This document shows, piece by piece, positions 51,979 through 60,590 of a stretch of 64,000 nt of DNA. Position 1 is the first letter of the stretch. Each line of letters begins with the position of its first letter. The notes beneath the pieces were generated by a model, which searched no databases, was not told the origin of the DNA, and saw only the letters and a program-made list of their open reading frames with translations. This stretch comes from an uncultured Mediterraneibacter sp. GTDB taxonomy: Bacteria; Bacillota; Clostridia; Lachnospirales; Lachnospiraceae. The stretch is from the NCBI RefSeq assembly GCF_934309415.1, contig NZ_CAKRDI010000007.1, positions 1 through 64,000 on the forward strand, given 5' to 3'. The translations under genes and the position numbers were made by a program.

Positions 51979-52497
51979 CTATACCTCACCATCTTTCTAC
52001 CTGCTCCATAGCAATTTTTTCTTATCAAATGAAAGAATCCTTCACTTCAAAATCCCCAAAAAAGGCATCTGCTTCCAGAATCTGTCTGAAAAAGACTCCA
52101 ACTTTCTCGTATTCCCCATCACATGTAAACATCTGCCGAATACTTTCTACAGGTAGAATAGCACATTGTTCTTCATTTTACAAAGCAATTTTAAGCGTTC
52201 ATAATTTGTTCATTTATCATTAAAATTTTTTTCACTTTCTCATCATCTTTTCTTCATTTCTCTCACATATACTATAACCATCAAAGGAAAACAAAAACAA
52301 ACACAAACAATTAAATAAGACGTCACAAGTTATTTTGAATAAACTTTTTCATAATACATGCCGGGAATCGCGTAAGCGGTTACCCGGCATCCTCCCTTTT
52401 ATAAGGCATCCTTTCATTCTGTTAATATATAGTATACCAATTCCCTATATCAGATGTAATCAAATAGTTCTGTTAATTTACATGTTTATTAACATGT
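51979..52497. other. Intergenic region of about 520 bases
   Basis: AT-rich, with no credible ORF. It holds the hairpin at 52358-52390. I see no consensus promoter or element copy. Confidence 0.5.
52358..52390. terminator. GC-rich hairpin downstream of the surface protein gene
   Basis: ATGCCGGG and CCCGGCAT form the base, with ATCGC/GCGGT partly pairing above. It lies 108 bases past the stop of the gene at 52498. The lack of a long T-run makes the terminator call tentative. Confidence 0.5.
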
Positions 52498-54858
52498 TTA
52501 TTTATTGTTATACAGATTTTTTCTAATAATCACTGTACCAACACTTCCTAACACAACCATTATGAATAACATACCCATTATTTTTATCGTCTTGTCTTCC
52601 CCTTCCTCTACCACTTCACTCTGTTCTTCCATATCACTATTTTCTTCCGTTTCAGGTAAGAACAATTTTTTAACTGGTTCAATTACCGGTGAAATCACTT
52701 TTTTAACAATGCCTTCTTTTTCTGTCACCGTGAATTCCATCTGCTCCGCTCTGCTGTTTCCTGCCAGATCATCTGCCAGAACTTTCACATGATACGTTCC
52801 GCTGTCAATCACTTCATATTGATACATCTGACTGTTTGGACTTAATTTCTGTTTTTCTCCATTGATCAGAATCTCTGCGATTCTCTCATTCTTCTGATCT
52901 ACCCAGACACTTAACATCACTGATTCCTCATAAGATGCTCCGCTTTTCAAATCTCCCCAGTGAATTTTCGGCGCTGTATGATCAATCGTGAAAACAGCCT
53001 CCGCAGACGATTCATTACCGGCTGCATCCTTTGCTTTCACCTGCAACAGATGCCTTCCTTCCTCATTCTTACGTTCTCCTGGAAAATAGCTCTTCCCATC
53101 AAACTGCATCTGATATGTATACTCCGTAAAGTCGATGATCATCTCATCTCGTCCATAATTCCACTGAAAATAAGGGAAATACGAGCCTTCCAGCTGATTT
53201 ACATATTTAATCATCGGATTCGTCTGATCCAGGATTACATGCATCTTCTGTTCTGACTTATGTCCCGCACAATCAATTGCTGTAACAACGACCTCATAAG
53301 TTCCATCCTTCTCACATTCAAAAGTCACCATCCTCTTATAGTCTTTTTCCGTAATGGCAAGAAGCTCCTGATCTAGTACTTTCATTTTTTCACCTTCCGG
53401 TGTTGTATGAATTACAGTCACTTTTCCCGCCTGCAGACAGTTTTCTTCTGTAATATCAATTTCTGCTTTCAGCTTCTCTGCTGTAATCTGCTGATCATGA
53501 ATTCCTTTGCTCTGAATTTGAGGAGACTGAAGATCTATATAAAGTTTTTCCCTCTTTACCGCTGCATTGCCTGCGTTATCCACAACACGTATCATAATAT
53601 CCACAGGTTTCCCACCCTGAGATGATTTTTCTACTGTAAAACTACTGTTCTTCTCTTCTGCCTCTCCTTCTTTTCCATACATTCTGCTATAAACCTGCTC
53701 TCCATCCACATAGCCTGTAACCTGAGCAACTCCTGTACTGAAACTATATCGTTTCTCCGGATCTTTCACAAGCACCTGAATCTCCGGCACCTCTGTGTGC
53801 CACCCATCAAATCCGCCTTTCGTCTGAAGTGTTATTTCCGGTGCCTCATCTTCACACATAACAGTTCTGGAAGTCGCTTTTTCACTGCTGTTTCCGGCAA
53901 GATCCACCGCATAAGCTGTTATTTTTCCCTGATATCCTAATGGCAGAATCACCTTTCCTGTTCTTCCTGACAGTTTCTTCACTTCTCCATCTCCAAGGCT
54001 ATACACAATCTCTCTGATACCTGATATCTTATCTGTCGCTGCTATCTCCAATGTAACGGGTGAAGCACTGTAAATGGTTTCTCCCCCTTCATTTGATCCA
54101 TATTTAAATATCACTTTTTCCGGCACACTCAAATCGATCTTTACCTGATACTCCCTTCTGTAAACTTCTTTTTTTGAAGCAGTTTTTCCCGAATTTCCGA
54201 AGTTATTTTTAGCTGTACCTTCCTCAATATCCTCCTTCAACTCCATCCACACCTGTAATGTATTAACACCTTCTTCAAACACTTCTGCATTCAAAACTTT
54301 CTCTACAGGTTGCGGCTCTTTATCCTGGGTTTCTCCTGGATTTTCAGGTGTCTCTGAAACTTCCGGTTGCCCTGGTGTTTCTGGCTGTCCTGGATTTTCC
54401 GGTTGCCCTGGTACTTCTGGTTGTCCTGGATTTTCCGGTTGCCCTGGTACTTCTGGTTGTCCTGGATTTTCTGGTTGTCCTGGATTTTCCGGTTGCCCTG
54501 GCACTTCTGGTTGTTCCGGAATTTCCGGTTGTTCTGGCACTTCCGGCTGTTCTGGAACTTCTGGCTCTTCCATTTCCAGAACTCCTTCTGTTTTTTTACC
54601 GGATGCACTGATCAGACGGTATTTCGTAACGGTTCTTTGCTCACTGTGAATCAGTTTCAGTTTTGGCTTTTTACCGTACCATGTTTCTGAAAATGACTGT
54701 TCACCATCCAAGAGAGCAGGTGCTTTATATCCAGACTCTTTTGCTCCTTTTTCTGCTGAGAATACAACCACTTCCGATTTCCAGCTAAAAATTCCCATCA
54801 GTAAAAACAAAATTCCGCATAAAATAATCACACTATTTTGACTTTCCTTCTTCTGCAT
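52498..54858 (-). CDS. Large surface protein: Pro-rich repeats and Ig-like modules
   Basis: The 786-residue protein has an N-terminal hydrophobic segment (about 9-27), a short domain, a Pro-rich hexapeptide repeat (about residues 98-175), then ~550 residues of apparent Ig-like/Bacterial-Ig modules (recurrent YAVDLAGNSSEKATS, VVDNAGNAAVKREK, VKAKDAAGNESSAEAVF patterns). It ends with a membrane helix (MGMLFIMVVLGSVGTVII) and short tail RKNLYNNK without a sorting motif. It is expected to stand on the cell surface. Its start lies 26 bases inside the upstream gene, so the two are coupled. Likely role: adhesion or envelope scaffold, by inference. Confidence 0.8.
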   Translation of the reverse strand: MQKKESQNSVIILCGILFLLMGIFSWKSEVVVFSAEKGAKESGYKAPALLDGEQSFSETWYGKKPKLKLIHSEQRTVTKYRLISASGKKTEGVLEMEEPEVPEQPEVPEQPEIPEQPEVPGQPENPGQPENPGQPEVPGQPENPGQPEVPGQPENPGQPETPGQPEVSETPENPGETQDKEPQPVEKVLNAEVFEEGVNTLQVWMELKEDIEEGTAKNNFGNSGKTASKKEVYRREYQVKIDLSVPEKVIFKYGSNEGGETIYSASPVTLEIAATDKISGIREIVYSLGDGEVKKLSGRTGKVILPLGYQGKITAYAVDLAGNSSEKATSRTVMCEDEAPEITLQTKGGFDGWHTEVPEIQVLVKDPEKRYSFSTGVAQVTGYVDGEQVYSRMYGKEGEAEEKNSSFTVEKSSQGGKPVDIMIRVVDNAGNAAVKREKLYIDLQSPQIQSKGIHDQQITAEKLKAEIDITEENCLQAGKVTVIHTTPEGEKMKVLDQELLAITEKDYKRMVTFECEKDGTYEVVVTAIDCAGHKSEQKMHVILDQTNPMIKYVNQLEGSYFPYFQWNYGRDEMIIDFTEYTYQMQFDGKSYFPGERKNEEGRHLLQVKAKDAAGNESSAEAVFTIDHTAPKIHWGDLKSGASYEESVMLSVWVDQKNERIAEILINGEKQKLSPNSQMYQYEVIDSGTYHVKVLADDLAGNSRAEQMEFTVTEKEGIVKKVISPVIEPVKKLFLPETEENSDMEEQSEVVEEGEDKTIKIMGMLFIMVVLGSVGTVIIRKNLYNNK
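54336..54567 (-). repeat. Tandem 18-bp repeat encoding PExPGQ hexapeptides
   Basis: About eleven regular and two degenerate units of Pro-Glu-X-Pro-Gly/Glu-Gln are encoded in tandem. The units alternate PEVPGQ and PENPGQ. Such repeats often change in number by slippage and form rigid spacers. ORFs on the opposite strand here are shadows of this repeat. Confidence 0.9.
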
Positions 54859-56155
54859 CTGTATTCTCCTTTCCTTCTGCCTGATTCCTGTATTCTGTCA
54901 CCAGTTGTTCCACTTCTTCAGATTCCTCTACTCTTTCAAGCACCGCTTCTCCAGTTAATACCGCTTTCGCATACTGTCCTCTGTCTGCCTCCAGTTTCAT
55001 CTTGCGGATTCCTGCCTGACAGATCAGCTCATCCTGTACTTCCACTTCAAGCAGTCTTCCATAAGCCTGAATCGCCTCATCTGTCTTTTCTTCTCTCTCG
55101 TAAGCAGATGCAAGCGCACGCACGACATACCGTTCCATTTCTTCTCCCAGGACAAGTACTGTCTCATTTCCTTCCTTTGTATTCGACAGAATCTCTTCTT
55201 CCATTAGATTTTTTACCTCTGTAAGGATTTGATACTTCTCTTTCTTCGCTTTTATCTCTTTCGCTTCTTCTGTTTCTTCTCTTTGGGTCTCCAATTCTCT
55301 AAAAAGCTCACTTGTTTCTTTTGTAAGCTCCACAATACTTTCTCCTTCTTCCTGCTTTTTCTCAACCCATCCATTTATCGTCTGCTCTCCTGTAAGAATT
55401 GCCTGAGCATCCTTCGTAGCTTCTGACCGTTCTTTAGCTCCCGATTCAGCAGCAGCTTCTCTTGTAAATCCTGCTGCTTTCCACACATAACTTTTCAGAT
55501 GTACACCAATCGCCAAAACACAGATTCCACCCAAAGCAATTCCTGCAATCAAAAAAATTTTCCGTAATTTTGATTTTGAACCAGATTTTCTTCCCGTCTG
55601 CTTTCTATTCCCCGACGGGAGCTCTTTCATTATCTGTCGCACTTCTTCATAAGCATTCTTACCTTCTCCGGTGCATCGTTCTATGATTCGCATCATTTTC
55701 CGTTCTTCTGCGCTTGTCAGTTCCGGAGTCACTTCCACATAAGCCAGTACAAACTGCATAATTTTCCCAATTCCAAACAAATCTGCCTTTCGAAACGATG
55801 ATCCTTCACTCGAATCTGCCGACTGCTGAAAATGCTTCCGCACCGCTTTCTGCTGCAGTTTCCGGATCACAAATTCATTCTCATCTGCATCTGGATTTAA
55901 AAGGAGTACTTCCCCTTCTTCCGACACCAGAATACTGTACGGAGTCAGACACCGATAATTTTGTCCTCCGGTGCTTTTCTGGTACTTGTCTACCTGAATA
56001 CAGATCTGCCTGAGGAAATCCCAAAGCCTCTGCTTTTTCATTTCAGGCTGTTCCTGCAAATAGTAAATAAGCAGCTTTCCTTCCAGACAGTCAATTGTCT
56101 GCCTGCAATCTACGCCCTGATCCACAAAACGCAATACTTCGTACATTGTCTCCAT
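54833..56155 (-). CDS. Membrane protein with cytoplasmic pseudokinase-like domain and extracellular coiled coil
   Basis: The 440-residue protein has a cytoplasmic N-terminal ~200 residues with kinase-like traits (LLIYYLQEQPEMK, YSILVSEEGEVLLLNPDADE, FRKADLFGIGKIMQFVL) but lacking catalytic HRD and DFG motifs. A single membrane helix (about 207-225) follows, then an outside region rich in Glu/Lys coiled coil with TPR-like repeats (VRALASAYEREEKTDEAIQAYGRLLE). The layout recalls EssB/YukC of type VII secretion, but no other T7SS genes are near. It is translationally coupled to the surface protein gene downstream. Function unknown. Confidence 0.65.
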   Translation of the reverse strand: METMYEVLRFVDQGVDCRQTIDCLEGKLLIYYLQEQPEMKKQRLWDFLRQICIQVDKYQKSTGGQNYRCLTPYSILVSEEGEVLLLNPDADENEFVIRKLQQKAVRKHFQQSADSSEGSSFRKADLFGIGKIMQFVLAYVEVTPELTSAEERKMMRIIERCTGEGKNAYEEVRQIMKELPSGNRKQTGRKSGSKSKLRKIFLIAGIALGGICVLAIGVHLKSYVWKAAGFTREAAAESGAKERSEATKDAQAILTGEQTINGWVEKKQEEGESIVELTKETSELFRELETQREETEEAKEIKAKKEKYQILTEVKNLMEEEILSNTKEGNETVLVLGEEMERYVVRALASAYEREEKTDEAIQAYGRLLEVEVQDELICQAGIRKMKLEADRGQYAKAVLTGEAVLERVEESEEVEQLVTEYRNQAEGKENTDAEEGKSK

Positions 56156-56327
56156 ATGCTGTTTTCCTGCAAATACCTGTAGGCCATCCCCATAACCTAA
56201 CCATTTGCAAATAAAAATTATAACTGTTGATATTTGATCAGATCCTGATCTTGAATCTTATTTCCTGAATTTCAAATTTGTATGTTCATCTGTATCGAAT
56301 GTTCAGATGGTTTCTTTATCATAATAG

Positions 56328-56366
56328 AATCCCCGAAAAAAATCAAGTCATTTTTCCGGGGATTTT
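56328..56366 (+). terminator. Terminator-like hairpin
   Basis: AATCCCCG pairs with CGGGGATT, extended by AAAAA/TTTTT. A T-run follows on the plus strand. It lies downstream of glf on the minus strand and could also serve there. Confidence 0.65.
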
Positions 56367-56384
56367 TAACATAATGTTACTGTT

Positions 56385-56527
56385 GTTACTGTTCAGACCA
56401 AAGCTAATCACCTTGCTGATTAGCTTTGAGGATGCACGTATTGTCTTGAATGTATCTCGCCCATCGCCAAAGGCGATTCTAAATGACGAGATACGTTACT
56501 GTTTACAGCTATGCCGTGAACAGTAAC
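56385..56527 (+). mobile_element. Full 143-bp MITE-like element, subfamily A-like
   Basis: It begins GTTACTGTTCAG and ends GTGAACAGTAAC. The left stem is AAAGCTAATCA/TGATTAGCTTT and the central cap is of the B type (ATCGCC/GGCGAT), so the copy is mosaic. Directly in front stands an extra GTTACTGTT (56376-56384). No 8-bp direct repeat is found in the flanks. One base in the second stem arm differs (GACGAGATAC). Confidence 0.88.
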
Positions 56528-56559
56528 ACATCTCACTTGAATGCGAAGCTGTTACGATT

Positions 56560-57657
56560 TTATATCTCTTTCAGTTTTGCAAGTGCTGCAGCGACAACCT
56601 TGTCCATATCATAATATTTATAATCTCCAAGACGTCCGCCAAAGATTACATTCTCTTCTTTCTCTGCAAGCTTTTTGTATTCCTCATATAACGCTGTATT
56701 CTTCTCATCATTGACCGGATAATATGGCTCCATGCCTACACTCCACTCAGAAGAATATTCACGGGAAATAACCGTCTTCTCCTGTTTACCGAACTCGAAA
56801 TGCTTGTGTTCGATAATTCTTGTATAAGGAACTTCTCTCTCTGTGTAGTTCACAACTGCGTTTCCCTGATAGTTCTCGCAATCCAGAACTTCTGTCTCAA
56901 ATCTTACAGAACGATACTCAAGCGCACCAAGCTTATAATCAAAATATTCATCGATCATACCTGTAAAGATAATCTTTTCCGCAATATCCGGGTTTTCTTT
57001 TCTAAATTCAAAGAAATCTACACCGGTGCGTACTTCAGCACCTTCCAACATCTTCTCAACGATCGCTGTGTAACCTCCGATCGGAATTCCCTGATAACGG
57101 TCATTGAAATAGTTATTATCGTAAATAAAGCGGAATGGAAGTCTCTTAATGATAAATGCAGGGAGTTCTGTACACTTTCTTCCCCACTGTTTTTCTGTGT
57201 ATCCCTTGATCAGCTTTTCGTAAATATCACGACCGCCAAGGAACAGAGCCTGTTCTTCCAGGTTCTTCGGCTCTGTGATTCCAGTTTCCTGTCTCTGCTT
57301 CTCAATGATTGCCTTCGCTTCTTCCGGTGTGCGGATTCCCCACATCTTGCTGAAGGTATTCATGTTAAACGGAAGATTATACAGTTCATCTTTGTATACA
57401 GCAACCGGAGAGTTAATATAGTTATTAAATTCTGCGAACTGATTTACATAATCCCATACTTCTTTATCTGATGTGTGGAAAATATGAGCTCCATACTTGT
57501 GTACATGGATTCCTTCAATATCCTCACAGTAAATATTTCCTGCAATATGATCACGGCGGTCGATCACCAGACATTTCTTTCCTTTTTTCCCAAGTTCGTA
57601 AGCCATCACAGCTCCGTACAGACCTGCACCAACAATCAGATAATCATATTTTTTCAT
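56560..57657 (-). CDS. glf: UDP-galactopyranose mutase
   Basis: The 365-residue FAD enzyme converts UDP-galactopyranose to UDP-galactofuranose for surface glycans. The Rossmann motif is IVGAGLYGAVMAYELG and key family blocks are HKYGAHIFHTSDKEVWDYV, GYTEKQWGRKCTELP and EYSSEWSVGMEPYYPV. Length is normal for bacterial Glf. It is outside the capsule operon but should supply it. It has its own upstream region, disturbed by an element insertion. Confidence 0.96.
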   Translation of the reverse strand: MKKYDYLIVGAGLYGAVMAYELGKKGKKCLVIDRRDHIAGNIYCEDIEGIHVHKYGAHIFHTSDKEVWDYVNQFAEFNNYINSPVAVYKDELYNLPFNMNTFSKMWGIRTPEEAKAIIEKQRQETGITEPKNLEEQALFLGGRDIYEKLIKGYTEKQWGRKCTELPAFIIKRLPFRFIYDNNYFNDRYQGIPIGGYTAIVEKMLEGAEVRTGVDFFEFRKENPDIAEKIIFTGMIDEYFDYKLGALEYRSVRFETEVLDCENYQGNAVVNYTEREVPYTRIIEHKHFEFGKQEKTVISREYSSEWSVGMEPYYPVNDEKNTALYEEYKKLAEKEENVIFGGRLGDYKYYDMDKVVAAALAKLKEI

Positions 57658-57727
57658 CTTTTACCTCTTTCTTTGACAGTGTCTTTTTCGTTCCTTGCAC
57701 TGTTTCTTTGTTTTTCGTTGCATCGAT

Positions 57728-57870
57728 GTTACTGTTCAGACCAAAGCTAATCACCTTGCTGATTAGCTTTGAGAATGCACGTTTTGGCCTGAATGCATCT
57801 CGCCCATCCTCGCAGACAATCCTAAATGGCGAGATGCGTTACTGTTTACAGGTTACCTGCGAACAGTAAC
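57728..57870 (+). mobile_element. Full 143-bp MITE-like element, subfamily A
   Basis: Ends are GTTACTGTTCAG and GCGAACAGTAAC. The left stem AAAGCTAATCA/TGATTAGCTTT and GCATCTCGCC/GGCGAGATGC stems are kept. The right palindrome differs in its centre (CAGGTTACCTG), still pairing. No direct repeat is visible in the flanking octamers (GCATCGAT, ACGCGTCG). It lies between divergent glf and pyrC. Confidence 0.86.
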
Positions 57871-57910
57871 ACGCGTCGGTGTGTTTATCATACCACACTT
57901 CGTCCTTTTC

Positions 57911-57939
57911 TTGCAAGGTGTCCCATGATAGGCTATACT
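57911..57939 (+). promoter_or_regulatory. pyrC promoter
   Basis: TTGCAA (57911-57916) and TATACT (57934-57939) with a 17-base spacer, 41 bases before the pyrC ATG. Confidence 0.7.
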
Positions 57940-57979
57940 ACTAAATGTAATGTTAATGTTATCACAGGAGGATTTTATT

Positions 57980-59263
57980 ATGCTTATTAAAAATGGATTT
58001 CTGATAGACCCTGCATCCGGGATTTCTAAAAAAGTGGATCTTCGTATCGCAGATGGAAAGATTCTGTCCATCGCAGATGCCAAATCTCTCTCTGCTGAAA
58101 AGGATGAAACTGTAATTGAAGCGGAAGGATTTGTCGTTGCTCCGGGACTGATTGATACACATGTGCATTTCCGTGACCCTGGATTTACTTATAAAGAAGA
58201 TATTCACACTGGTTCTCAGGCTGCTGCCGCCGGTGGATTCACTTCTGTCATATGTATGGCCAACACTTCACCGGTCATTGACTCCGTTCCGGTTTTAACA
58301 GAACTGAAAGAGCGCGAAGCCAAAGAAGACATCCGGATCTTCCAGGCTGCTGCTGTCTCCCATGGATTAAAGGGAGAGACTATGACTGACATGAAAGAAT
58401 TAGTCAAAGCCGGAGCCTGCGGATTCACAGATGACGGAATCCCTCTGAAAGATGCCGCTTTCCTGTACAAAGCAATGCAGACAGCAAAGGAACTGGATCT
58501 CCCGATCAGTCTTCACGAAGAAGATCCTGCTTTTATCGAGACAAACGGGATCAATCACGGCCCTGTCTCCGACCAGCTTGGAATCTATGGCTCACCTGCA
58601 ATCGCAGAAGAATCTCTCGTGGCAAGAGACTGCCTTCTTGCTCTGAATTCCGGCGCTGACGTTGTGATCCAGCATATCAGTTCCGGGCGTTCTGTAGACC
58701 TTGTAAGAACTTTTAAAGCAATGGGCGCGCATCTGCATGCAGAAGCAACACCTCATCATTTTACATTAACAGACGAAGCTGTTTTAAAATACGGTTCACT
58801 TGCCAAAATGAATCCACCGCTTCGTACAGAAGCTGATCGTCTGGCAATCATCGAAGGACTTGCTGACGGAACGATTGATGTCATTGCAACTGACCATGCG
58901 CCTCACAGTAAAGAAGAAAAAGGACGTGAGATTCCATCTGCTCCAAGCGGAATCATTGGTCTGGAAACATCTCTCGCACTTGGCATTACTTCCCTGGTTC
59001 GCCCGGGGCATCTTTCCATGATGCAGCTGCTGGAGAAAATGACTGTGAATCCTGCAGATCTTTATCACCTGAATGGTGGAAGAATTACAGAAGGCGGCGA
59101 TGCTGACCTTGTAATTTTTGATCCGGAAGAAAAATGGATCCCTGAAACTTACGCATCCAAATCTTCCAACTCTCCATTTACAGGCTGGGAGCTTTATGGA
59201 AAAGTGAAGATGACCATCTGTGATGGGAAGGTAATTTATAGTTACTGTTCAGACCATAGCTAA
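57980..59263 (+). CDS. pyrC: Dihydroorotase (last residues supplied by an inserted element)
   Basis: The ~427-residue class I dihydroorotase catalyses closure of carbamoyl-aspartate in pyrimidine synthesis. Zinc-binding DTHVHFRDPGFTYKED is near residue 55, further metal His in QHISS and TPHHF, and Asp in VIATDHAPHS. ATG at 57980 follows AGGAGG; the frame is open 10 codons upstream. The last seven residues (SYCSDHS) and the stop codon lie inside a truncated 143-bp element starting at 59241, so the native C-terminus was replaced. The core enzyme is complete. Other pyr genes are not near. Confidence 0.95.
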   Translation: MLIKNGFLIDPASGISKKVDLRIADGKILSIADAKSLSAEKDETVIEAEGFVVAPGLIDTHVHFRDPGFTYKEDIHTGSQAAAAGGFTSVICMANTSPVIDSVPVLTELKEREAKEDIRIFQAAAVSHGLKGETMTDMKELVKAGACGFTDDGIPLKDAAFLYKAMQTAKELDLPISLHEEDPAFIETNGINHGPVSDQLGIYGSPAIAEESLVARDCLLALNSGADVVIQHISSGRSVDLVRTFKAMGAHLHAEATPHHFTLTDEAVLKYGSLAKMNPPLRTEADRLAIIEGLADGTIDVIATDHAPHSKEEKGREIPSAPSGIIGLETSLALGITSLVRPGHLSMMQLLEKMTVNPADLYHLNGGRITEGGDADLVIFDPEEKWIPETYASKSSNSPFTGWELYGKVKMTICDGKVIYSYCSDHS

Positions 59264-59330
59264 TCATTTTGCTGATTAGCTATGAGGATGCACGTTTTGG
59301 CCTGAATGCATCTCTCCCATCGTCGCAGAA
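59241..59330 (+). repeat. Truncated 143-bp element overlapping the pyrC 3' end
   Basis: The left 90 bases match subfamily A (GTTACTGTTCAGACC, CATAGCTAATCA stem, CACGTTTTGGCCTGAATGC), and similarity ends at CGTCGCAGA. The pyrC stop TAA (59261-59263) is formed by element bases CATAGCTAA. Confidence 0.9.
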
Positions 59331-59360
59331 TGTTTTTATATATTCTGAAAGAACTTTCCT

Positions 59361-59412
59361 AAAATAAAAAATTGCTGACTGCCAAATACCACAGTCAGCA
59401 ATTTTTTATTTT
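59361..59412. terminator. Bidirectional terminator between pyrC and fucO
   Basis: AAAAAATTGCTGACTG pairs perfectly with CAGTCAGCAATTTTTT, with further A/T pairs outside and a 10-base loop. It serves both convergent genes. Confidence 0.93.
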
Positions 59413-59444
59413 AAATTTTCACGTTCAACTTATATGTAAATCTC

Positions 59445-60590
59445 TTACATCAGTTTTCTGAACAGATCTTTCAGATCTTCAACGCTTGCATCTTTCGGGT
59501 TACCCGGTGCGCATGCATCTGCGTGTGCGGACTCAGCGAGGAACTGAAGATCTTCTTCTTTCAGAGCTTCCAGTTTTGTCGGGATTCCAACGTCTACAGA
59601 AAGTTTCTGAACTGCATCAACAGCAGCTTTTCTGTATTCTTCAACAGACATATCGTCCACACCTTTTACACCCATTGCTCTTGCGATCTCACGGTATTTC
59701 TCACCTGTGCAGTCTGCATTGTATTCCATAACGATTGGAAGCATCATAGCACATGCAACACCATGTGGTGTATCATATACAGCACCAAGTGTATGAGCCA
59801 TAGAATGAGCGATTCCAAGACCTACGTTAGAAAATCCCATTCCTGCGATATACTGTCCGAGAGCCATTCCTTCACGGCCTTCTTTTTCATTTGCCACTGC
59901 ACTTCTCAGAGATTTGGAGATAATTTCAATTGCTTTAAGATGGAACATATCTGTCATTTCCCATGCAGCTTTTGTTGTGTATCCTTCGATTGCATGTGTC
60001 AGGGCATCCATACCTGTAGAAGCTGTCAGCCCCTTCGGCATAGAAGACATCATCTCCGGGTCTACTACTGCGATCACCGGCATATCATGTGAGTCAACAC
60101 ATACGAATTTTCTCTTTTTCTCAACATCTGTGATTACATAGTTGATTGTAACCTCTGCTGCTGTACCTGCTGTTGTCGGAACTGCGATGATCGGTACACA
60201 AGGATTCTTTGTAGGTGCAACACCTTCCAGACTTCTTACATCTTCAAATTCCGGATTCGCGATGATGATACCAATTGCTTTTGCTGTATCCATGGATGAT
60301 CCGCCACCGATTGCAATGATGTAATCTGCTTCTGCATCTTTAAATGCCTGTACTCCATGCTGTACATTCTGGATTGTCGGGTTTGCTTTGATATCTGAGT
60401 AAATCTCATATGCAAGACCTGCGTTCTCAAGTACATCTGTCACTTTTCCTGTTACCCCAAATTTGATCAGATCAGGATCTGAACATACAAAAGCTTTTTT
60501 GAATGCTCTTGCCTTTGCTTCAGTTGCAATCTCCTGAATAGCTCCTGCTCCGTGATAAGATGTCTCATTTAACATAATTCTGTTTGCCAT
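59445..60590 (-). CDS. fucO: Lactaldehyde reductase, iron-containing alcohol dehydrogenase
   Basis: The 381-residue enzyme is a group III iron alcohol dehydrogenase. It follows E. coli FucO closely by eye: MANRIMLNETSYHG start, AIGGGSSMDTAKAIG NAD-binding block, IPTTAGTAAEVTINYVITD-like region, and metal ligands in DALTHAIEGY and HSMAHTLGAVYDTPHG. FucO reduces L-lactaldehyde from fucose or rhamnose breakdown to 1,2-propanediol. No fucose isomerase or aldolase genes are adjacent. The ATG is preceded by AAGGAG at a long 11-base spacing. A TetR-type gene follows upstream, not clearly linked. Confidence 0.87.
   Translation of the reverse strand: MANRIMLNETSYHGAGAIQEIATEAKARAFKKAFVCSDPDLIKFGVTGKVTDVLENAGLAYEIYSDIKANPTIQNVQHGVQAFKDAEADYIIAIGGGSSMDTAKAIGIIIANPEFEDVRSLEGVAPTKNPCVPIIAVPTTAGTAAEVTINYVITDVEKKRKFVCVDSHDMPVIAVVDPEMMSSMPKGLTASTGMDALTHAIEGYTTKAAWEMTDMFHLKAIEIISKSLRSAVANEKEGREGMALGQYIAGMGFSNVGLGIAHSMAHTLGAVYDTPHGVACAMMLPIVMEYNADCTGEKYREIARAMGVKGVDDMSVEEYRKAAVDAVQKLSVDVGIPTKLEALKEEDLQFLAESAHADACAPGNPKDASVEDLKDLFRKLM

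Larger units (their letters stand above)
56156..56559. other. Intergenic region with terminator and element
   Basis: This 404-base gap between glf and the pseudokinase-like gene contains a hairpin at 56328-56366 and a full 143-bp element at 56385-56527. No gene is visible. Confidence 0.6.
57658..57979. other. Divergent intergenic region between glf and pyrC
   Basis: This 322-base region holds a full 143-bp element (57728-57870) and the pyrC promoter. No pyrimidine attenuator or ORF is apparent. Confidence 0.6.

Noticed and set aside
54303..54690. Long ORFs with Leu/Val or Trp/Phe repeats on the plus strand
   Set aside because: They are antisense shadows of the PExPGQ-coding tandem repeat on the minus strand.
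50416..57869. ORFs at 50416-50796, 56278-56526 and 57471-57869 whose C-termini are nearly identical
   Set aside because: They are one open frame through three copies of the 143-bp element, ending at its terminal CAGTAAC. In the copy at 34941 the same frame has a stop, and no ribosome site is conserved, so the similarity reflects repeated DNA, not a protein family.
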